The translations under genes were made by a program, and so were the position numbers. Shown here in pieces: positions 52,801 through 61,800 of a DNA stretch of 64,000 nt. How positions within the stretch are numbered: the first letter of the stretch is position 1; the number at the start of each line of letters is the position of its first letter. The stretch comes from Chrysophaeum taylorii (taxonomy: Eukaryota > Sar > Pelagophyceae > Pelagomonadales > Pelagomonadaceae): assembly GCA_029834535.1 (NCBI GenBank), contig JAQMWT010000314.1:558001-622000 (forward strand), in the 5' to 3' direction. The notes under the pieces are model-generated. The model made no database searches, was not told the origin of the DNA, and saw only the letters and a program-made list of their open reading frames with translations.

Positions 52801-55800
52801 GGCCCCGTGGTCGCCTCTGGCGCCGGCGTCGACGTTGTTTCGGGGAACGCGCGCGACACGGGCGACGTGCGGCTCGCGACGGGCGACGCCGAGGAAGAGT
52901 CGGGCGCCGTCGAGATTTCTTCGGGCGACGCGAGCCGGGCGGGGGCCGTGCGCGTCTCGGGCGGCGGCAATGGCGGCGGCGAAGGCGGCGATCTGATGGC
53001 GACGGCCGGCGACGGGCAGGAGAGGGGCGGAGCCGTCGTGGTGGCGTCGGGCGCGGGCGAGGCCGCGGGACAAGTCGTGGTCCGCGGCGGCACCGGCGGC
53101 GCGGAAGGGGGTGAAGTCGATCTGCGGGCCGGCGACGGCGACGAAGAGGGGGGAAGCGTGCGCCTCGCGGCGGGCGCGGGCCGCCGCGGGGGCGACCTCG
53201 CGCTCGGCGCGGGCGCGAGCGAGGTGTCTACGGGGGGCGCCGCGCGCGTCGAATCTGGCAACGGCGGCGAGCTCGTCGTCGAGACTGCGAGCGGCCCCGC
53301 GAGCGGCGCGCTTACGGTGCGGACCGGAGACGCCGAGACCCAGAGCGGCTGCGTCGCGCTCGCGAGCGGAAGTGCCGCGGGCGCGGGCGACGTGTGCGCG
53401 CGCGTCGGCGCGAGCGCGCTGGGTAATGGCGGACTCCTGCGGCTCGAGGCCGGCGACGCCGTCCGAGGCACGGGCGGGTCCGCGAGCATCGCGGCGGGCG
53501 ACGGCGCGAACGGCGGCGACGTGTGCCTCGAGGCCGGCGAGGGTTCGTCTGGGTCGGGCGGCGACGCGACGCTCATGAGCGGGCCGCGCGGCGCCGTGAC
53601 TATCGCCACGCCCGATGCGGCGGCGGCGGCGACGGGCGACGTTGTGGTCGCGACGGGCGCCGCCACCGCGGGTGACTCGGGCGACGTCGCGCTCGCGACG
53701 GGCGACGCCAAGGACCGCGCGGGAAGCATCGAGCTGTGCGTGGGCGGCTCGGGCGGCCACCAAGGTGCTGCCGGGGGTCGGATCCTCGTGAGCGGTGGCT
53801 CCTCGGAAACGGGCGCGGGCGGCCCGATCCAATTGAGGTCGGGTGCCGGCGACGACGGCGGTGCCTTGGAGCTCGAGGCGGGCGCCGGCGAGCGGGCGGG
53901 CGGCGATCTCGAGGTGGTGGCCGGAAGTTCGAGTTTGGGGAACGGCGGCGACCTCGAGCTGCGGAGTGGCGACGGCGACGCCGGCGGCGCCATTTCGCTG
54001 CTCGGCGGCGCGGGCGGCAGCCGCGGCGGCGACGTCGGGATCGCGAGCGGCGGGGCGCTCGCCGGGGAGAGCGGCCGCGTCGCGGTCTCGACGGCCGGCG
54101 GTTCTGGTACGTCCGGAGACATCCGCGTGGTGACGGGCGACGCCGATGCGGCGAGCGGCGACATCGAGCTCGCGACGGGGAACGCGACCGAGGCGAGCGG
54201 GGATGTTAGGGTGCTCGTCGGCGAGAGTGCCGCGGCTGGCGGCCGATTGGAGCTGCGCGCAGGCGACGGCGAGACGACGGGGGGCGCCGTCGTCGCGCGC
54301 GCGGGCGACGGCCGCACCGGTGGCCGCGTGGAGATCGCCGCGGGCAACGGCGGCGGCAGCGGCGGCGGCAGCGGCGGCGGCGCTCTCGACCTGACGAGCG
54401 GCAGCGGCGGTAACGCGACGCTGCGGAGCGGTGCCGCCGCGTCTTCGTCTGGTTCCCTGTCGTTGGAGACGGGCGCGGCAGAAACGTTTTCGGGCTCGGC
54501 GCGACTGGCGACGGGCGATGCCGAGGACGAGAGTGGCGGCGTCGAGGTGGCCGCCGGCGCTGGAGGCGGCAACCTGTCGGTGGCTGCGGGGGACGGTAGC
54601 GAGGCGGGCTGCGTTCTGGTGGCCGCCGGCGCGGGCGCCACGGGCGGCGGGCTCGCGCTGCGCGCCGGGGCTGGCGGCGGCGGCCCCGTTATCGTAGAGG
54701 CGGGCGACTCGGAGGAGGACGCGGGCGGCCGCATGGACATACGAGCCGGCGGCGGTGGCACGCGCGGTGGCGCTGTATCTTTTGCTGCTGGCTCCGGCCA
54801 CGATCACGGCGGGAGCGTGGAGCTCGCGGCCGGCGCGGGCCGCGGCGAGGGCGGCGCCGTTGGCCTACGATCGGGCGGCGGGGCCGCCGAAAGCGGCGAG
54901 ATCCGGATTGCGACGGGCGAAGCGGAGGGCGATACGGGCGCGCTGCGGCTCGCGACGGGCGACGCGCTTTGCGGCGGCGGTGGAAGGGCTGGCAACCTGA
55001 GGCTCGAGACGGGCGAGAGCAACGATGGCGGCGCGGGAATCGAAATTTTGGCGGGCTCGTCGCGGCGCGGCGCCGGCGGCCTTGTCGAGCTGCGAAGCGG
55101 CGGAGGCTCGTGCGGAGGCGCGGTGGCTGTCGAGGGTGGCGAGGTCGAGCTGCGGGCAGGCGCCAACGTGAGCGTCGCGACCAGCGCCGCGCGCGTCTCG
55201 GGCAGCATCGAGGTCGCCACGGGCGATGCCGACGACGCGTCGGGCGCCGTGGGGATCGCGACGGGCGACGCGGCCAGAAGCGGCAGCGTCAGCGTCGAGG
55301 CCGGCGCCGGAGGCGGCGCCGTCTACGTGCGGGCGGGCGATGGTTTCTCGACGGGTGGGACCGTCGTGCTCGCCGCGGGCGCGGGTGAGCTCGAAGGAGG
55401 AGGCTGCGTCGCCGTGCGAGGCGGTAAGGGGGGCGGAGCGATAGACGTCCTCGCCGGCGACGGCGGGGGGGCCGTCAAGTTGCGGGCCGGCGATGGACAT
55501 CACCGCGGCGGCGACCTCGCGCTCGCGGCCGGTGACGGCGAAGAAGGCGGCAACCTGCGGCTCCAGGCCGGCCCGGGCGGAAACGCCGTCTTGGAGACGG
55601 GCGCGGCAGCGACCGGCTCGAGCGGTGGTGCGCGAGTTGCTACGGGCGACGCCGAGACGAGTGGCAGCCTCGTGCTTTCTACGGGCGACGCGGCACGAGC
55701 AGGCGATATCGACGTGCGCGCTGGTCGCGGTGCGATCGAGGGCGGTGGCCTCGTCCTTGGCGCCGGCGATGGTGTCGAGGGCGGGCGCGTGCTCGTCGAG

Positions 55801-58800
55801 GCGGGCGGCGGAGGTGTCGACGGTGGCTCGGTGGAGCTCGCCGCTGGTGCGGGGAGCGCGAGAGGCGGCTCCGTCGCTCTCGTGGGGGACGGCGTGTCGA
55901 TTGCGAGCGTTGCAAGCCCGGCGGTTGGCGACATCGTCGTTTCGACGGGCTCTGCCGCCACGGGCGACAGCGGCGCCATCGCGTTGGCGACGGGCACGGC
56001 GACCGGGCGCGCCGGCGGCGTCACCGTTGCCGTCGGCACGGGCGCGGAGATGGGCGGCGGCGGCCTCGCGCTCGGCGCCGGCAACGCGGTCGCGGGTGCC
56101 GGCGGCGACGCCGCAATGGCAGCCGGCAGCGGCTCCAGCGGCGGCGCTTTGTTTTTCGCGGCCGGCAACGGTACCGTCGGCAAGGGCGGCGACGCGACGA
56201 TCCTGGCGGGCGCCGGCGAAACCGCCGGTGGCAGCGTCGCGCTGATGGCCGGCGCGGGCGCGAGCGGCGGCGACGTCAAGATAGCGGCTGGCGGCGGTGG
56301 TGGCGCGTTGGACCTTGTCGCGGGCGCGGGAGCTCGCGCGGGCGGAAGCGTCGCGCTGCGGTCGGGCGCCGGCCCCGAGGGCGGCGATGTCCATGTGGCA
56401 GCCGCCAGCGCCGTGTCTATTGCTACCGGCGACGCGCGGCACGAAGCGGGAAACATCGAGCTGGCCGCGGGATGCAGCGGCCTTGACGGCGCGGGGGTGC
56501 GCGTGCTCGCCGGCGCGGCCGAGCACGGCGCGGGCGGCCAAGTCCGCCTGGCCGCGGGTGCTGGCGGCGGCGGCGGCGACCTCGAGCTATGCGCTGGGTC
56601 CGGCGGGGAAGAGGGCGGCGGCGTGGCTGTCGCGAGTGGCGCCGGCGGATGCGAGAGCGGCGGCATCGCCATCGCTAGTGCTCCGGGACCTTCGGCGACG
56701 GGCGCCGTGCTGGTCGCGAGCGGAGACGGTGCCGCGGCCGGGAGCGTGGTGGTACGCTCGGGCGAGGCCGAGGATCAGGCCGGTGGCGTGCGCGTCGCGG
56801 CCGGCGACGCCGTCCTCCAAGGGGGTATGTTGGAGCTAGAGGCAGGCGATGGCGGCGAGCACGGCGGTAGCGTCGACGTCGTCGCCGGTCGCGGCGACGC
56901 CGGCGGCGCCGTACGACTCGCGGCCGGCGGTGGCGAGGACGGCGGCGGCGGCATCGAGCTGCGTAGCGGCGCCGCGGTCCATCACGGCTCCGGCGGCGCC
57001 GTGAGGCTCGAGGCGGGCGATGGCGAGCGAGGCGGCGACCTCGCGCTCGCGGCCGGGGACAACGGTGGAGCCGTCAGCGTGCTGGCCGGAGACAACGGTG
57101 GTGCCGTGACGTTGGCGACCGGCGTCGGCCGAAAGACTGGCGCGCTCCAACTAGCGACAGGGAATGCGAGCCACGGAGCGAGCGGCGACCTCGAGCTCAG
57201 CACGGGGGCGGGCTGCGCGAGCGGCTCAGCAGCTATCCGCGCGGGCAAGGGCCGCGAAGACGCCGGCCGCCTGGAGATTCGCGCGGGCGACGCCCGCGCT
57301 GGCGCGGGCGGCGGGTGCGTCGCGCGGGCCGGCGACGGCGCATTATCCGGCGGGGACGCGCGCATCGAGGCCGGCGCGGGCGATTCGGGCGGCGCGCTTT
57401 TGCTCAGGTCCGGCGCCTCCTCCTCCGAGCAGAGCGGCGGTGTCGGTATCTCGAGCGGCGACGGCGGCGAGTCGTCGGGCGACGTGTCGCTCGCGACGGG
57501 CGAGGCCGGCACCTCGGGCCGGCTCGAGCTCGCGACAGGAGATGCCGCCGCCGCGGAGAGCGGCGGCATCGAGGTGCGCGCCGGCCTGGGCCTGGGCTTA
57601 GGTGGCGGCGGCGGCGTCGAGGTTGTCGCGGGAGACGGCGCCAGTTCTTCGGGCGGCCGCGTCGAGGTAGCCGCCGGCGCCGGCGAGAGAGTTGGCGGTG
57701 CCACGTCCCTCGCGGCCGGCGGGGGCGAGCTCGAGGGCGGCGCCGTCTCGTTGATGGCCGGCGAGAGTTTAGAAGAAGACGGAGGCGCGTTCGCGGTGGC
57801 CGCGGGCGCCGGTTTTAGAAAGGGCGGCGCACTGTCGCTGGCGGCCGGCGCGGGCGAGGATGGCGGGAGCGCGAGGCTCGAGGCCGGCGGCGGCGAGGTC
57901 GGCGGGCGATGCGCACTGCTCTCTGGCGCCGGCGTGACCTCGGGAGACGTCGTCGTCGCGAGCGGCGAGGGCGCGAGCAGTTCGGGTATCGTCGCGCTCT
58001 CGACCGGCGACGCCGAGGGAAAAGCCGGCGACCTCGAGCTGCGAACGGGCGACGGCGAGCGCGCCTCGGCGATCGAGGCGCGCGCCGGCCGCGGCGATAC
58101 GGGCGGCGACGTACGGCTCGCGGGCGGCCAAGGTGGCTCTCGAGGTGGCCGCGTTGATCTCGTCGCCGGCGACGGTGGCCGCGGCGGCGACGTGCGGCTC
58201 GAGAGTGGTGCCGGGAGCGAGACGGGCGGGGCGTGCGAAATCGCGAGCGGGAGTGCGGGGAGCGTCTCGGGCGACGTGCGCCTCGCGACCGGCGACGGCG
58301 CGACTTCGGGTTCTATCGAGGTGTGTTCGGGCGACGCCGAGACCACCGTCGGCGCGTTGACGCTCGCGGCCGGCAAGGGCGGTGGAACGGGGGGCAAGTT
58401 GTGCGCCGCAGCCGGCGACGGCCGCGAGACGGGCGGTGCCGTCGAGCTCGCGGCCGGTGGCGGCGGCACCAAGGGCGGCTCGCTTGGCATCGCCGCGGGC
58501 CGGGGAGGCGGCGACATCGACGTGGTCGCCGGCGATGCCGACGCTGGCCCCGGCGGGGCGGTCGCGGTGCGCGCCGGCGGCGGCGACCGCGGCGGCGCGG
58601 TATCTCTGCGCGCGGGCGACGGCGACGGTCTCGGCGGCGCGCTACGGCTCGTGGCGGGGAGCGGCGACGACTCGGGCGACGTCGAGCTTTTTTCGCCCGC
58701 GGCTCCGAATAGCACGGGCGCCGTGAGGATTTCGACGGGCTCGGCCGCGGCGACGTCGGGAAGCCTAACTCTCGCGACGGGCGACGCGGCGACGGCGGGC

Positions 58801-61800
58801 GCGATATCGGTCGCCGCCGGCGCTGGTACGGAAACCGCCGGCGCCCTCGCGCTCGCGGCCGGTGCCGGGTGCGAGGAGGGCGGGGCCATCGCGTTCGAGG
58901 CCGGCAAAGGTGCCGTCGGCGGGGACGTGCTCGCGGCGGCCGGGGACGGCGCCTCGGAAGGCGGCCGCCTCGCGCTCCGTTCGGGGGGTGGCGACGCGAG
59001 GTCGGGCGTCGTCGAGCTGGGGAGCGCGGCCGCGGGCGAGTCCTCGGGCGACGTCCGACTGTGTACGGGCGACGCCAAACATCGCGCTGGCGGGGTCGTT
59101 GTTGGCACGGGCGACGCCGTCGAACACGGCGGCGGTATCCGCGTGCGCGGCGGGCAGGGAGGAAGCGGCGGCGGCAGCGACGTGGTCTTGGAGGCCGGCG
59201 ACGGCCACTTCGAGGGCGGCTCGGTCGCCGCGCGCGCGGGAAGCGGCGACCGAGCCGGAGGCGACGTCGCGCTTGCCGCGGGCGACGGGCGCCTCGAGCG
59301 CGGCGGCGACGTGGCCGTGCGGGCCGGCGACGGCTCGACGCGGGGCGGCGGCGTCGCGTGCGTCGCGGGAAACTCGAGCCGTGGGGGGTCGGTTTTGTTG
59401 AAGGCGGCCGCGGGTTGTTCGAGCGGAGGGGACGTGCGACTCGTCGCCGGCGAGGGTCCCGACAGCGAGATCGCGGTCGCGTCGGGGGACGCGTCATTTT
59501 TGGTTCGGTCGCGGTCCATCGAGGCCCGCGCGCGCGCGCACCGGACCGAGGCGCGCGTCGTCGACATGGACGCGACCGAGGGCCCCGTGGGGTCGCGGAT
59601 CAAGTTCTCCGTGTCGGGGCGGCCGGGACCCGATTTGAGAATCGAGTCGACCGATTCGGAAAGTGGCGCGTCGGTCATCGCGACGGCGCCGCTGCGCGTG
59701 ACCAAAGTCGAGTACTCTTCGGACCGCCGCATCAAGCGCGACATCGCTCCGCTCAACGAGTCGGAACTCAGCGACTTGTACGACCGTTTCACCAAGGTCA
59801 GGCTCGCATCCTACCGGTATACCGACGCCTGGCTCGACGTTCGCGGTACCGAAGACGTCCGCGTGCGCGGGGTCATCGCGCAGGAGCTCGAGGACCTTTT
59901 TCCCGACCGCGTCGAGGTTTTAAAAAACTACACGCACCCCGCCCACAACTTTAGCATGACCGACTTTTACCAGGTCGACAAGCAGGGCCTCACGCTCGAC
60001 CTGATCGGCGCGCTCCAGGCACATCACCGCCGTTTCACCATCCTGCCCGACGACGCCAACGGCGTCTCGGGCGGCGTCCGCGTCTCGACGAACGACTCGG
60101 CGACAAAGGCGACCGGGGACGTCGTCGTCAAGACGGGCGATAGCGCAGCGCAGACCTCGGGCGCCATCGAGATCGCGACGGGGGCGGCGGGCACAGACTC
60201 GGGCGCCATCACGTTGAGGGCCGGTCAAGCGGGGTGCTCGGGAGGTGCTATTTGCCTCGCCGCCGGCAACGCGACGACCGGCGGCGCGGTCTGCGTGGCG
60301 GCGGGGTCCGGGACGACGTCGTCGGGAGGCCGCGTTTCGCTCGCGGCCGGAGACGGTGGTGGCTCCGCCGCCGACAAGGGTGGCGACCTGGTTTTGAGCG
60401 CCGGCCGCGGCGATGTTATCGGCGGCAATATCACGATTGCGTCGGGCGCGAGCGCGTCTCGAGCGGGCGATATCTTGATCTCGGCCGCCGCCGCCGCTGG
60501 TTCCGAGAGCGCGAGGGGTGGCGACGTCGTGGTCTCGGCTGGCGACGGCGACGTTGCCGGCTCCGTGTGTGTTGCTGCTGGCGCAGGGGACGACGAGGGC
60601 GAGATCTTCCTCGAGGCTCGGACGGGCTCCGTTTGCGTTGCCACCGGCGACGGCGACGTCGCGTCTGGCTCGATCAGCCTCGCCGTGGGCGACGCCGAGA
60701 CCGAGGCCGGCTCGATCGACGCGAGCGTGGGCAGCAGTGCGATGGGCGACGGCGGCGCCATTTCGCTGCGAGCAGGGGAGGGCGCCGAGGTCGGGGGGGG
60801 CTTGCTCGTGAGCGCCGGCGACGGCGCGACGGGTGGGGACGTGTGTTTAGCCGGCGGCCGCGGCAACACCGACGCGGGCGGTGGCCTCGCGTTGAGCGCG
60901 GGCGAGGGTGCCGTCCACGGCGGCAACGCCTCGCTCCACACCGCCGATGGCAGCGTCCGGAGCGGCGTCATCAACGTGTCGACTGGTTACGGCACGGTGG
61001 CGTCGGGCGAACTCCGTCTGGCGACGGGCCATGCTGGCAGCAGCCGGGCCGGCGACATCGTCGTCGCCGGCGGCGCCGGCTTCGGCCTTGGGGCGTACGT
61101 CAGCTTGCGCGCCGGAAGCAGCGAAATGGAGCGGGGCGGCAACGTGTCGATCTCGGCGGGGAACGGCACCGTGGGCGGTGGAATCATTATTGCGGCTGGG
61201 CTGGGTCGGAGTGACGCGGGCGGCGGAATCTCGCTCGCCGTCGGCAACGGCACGTCTGGCAAGGGCGGCGACTTTCGAGTGAGCGGCGGCGCCACCAACA
61301 ACGGCCCCGGCGGCGCGATCGTCGTCGCAGGAGGAAACTCGAGCGCGGCCGAGGGCGGCTGCGTCGCGCTGCGCGCCGGGAACGGCACCACCTATGGCGG
61401 CGATCTTCGACTCTCGAGCGGCAGTGGTGGGAACGCGCGCAGCGGTAACGTGAGGCTCTCGACGCCAAACTCTGATGGCGGCGAAGACAGCGGCCGCAGC
61501 GGCACTATCATCCTTAGCACCGGCGACGCCGCCGCCGCTGCCGCGGAGGGGTCTTCTTCTTCGGGCAATCTATCTCTCAGGACTGGCAACGCGCAGCATC
61601 GCGCGGGCTCGATCATCCTCGAGGTTGGCGCGAGCAGCTCTGGCGGCAGCGGCTCGATCAACCTCGGGGCGGGGGCGTCTATGGCGGAGGCATACGGTGG
61701 CGGGGACATCACGCTGACTGGCGGCGACGGACCGTCGGGGGGCTGCCTCGACCTACGCAGTGGAGACGGCCTCGCTGGAAGGGGCGGCGACGTTATCATC

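Noticed and set aside
49806-54761. Antisense open frame of 1651 codons, Pro/Ser/Ala-rich
   Set aside because: It is the mirror of the GC-rich rung repeat in the giant gene: GGC-GAC-type codons rarely give antisense stops. It has no domain, while the + frame has signal peptide, S74 domains and no stop for 29.6 kb.
56982-59795. Antisense open frame of 937 codons
   Set aside because: Shadow of solenoid II, overlapping the S74 domain 2 region on the opposite strand.
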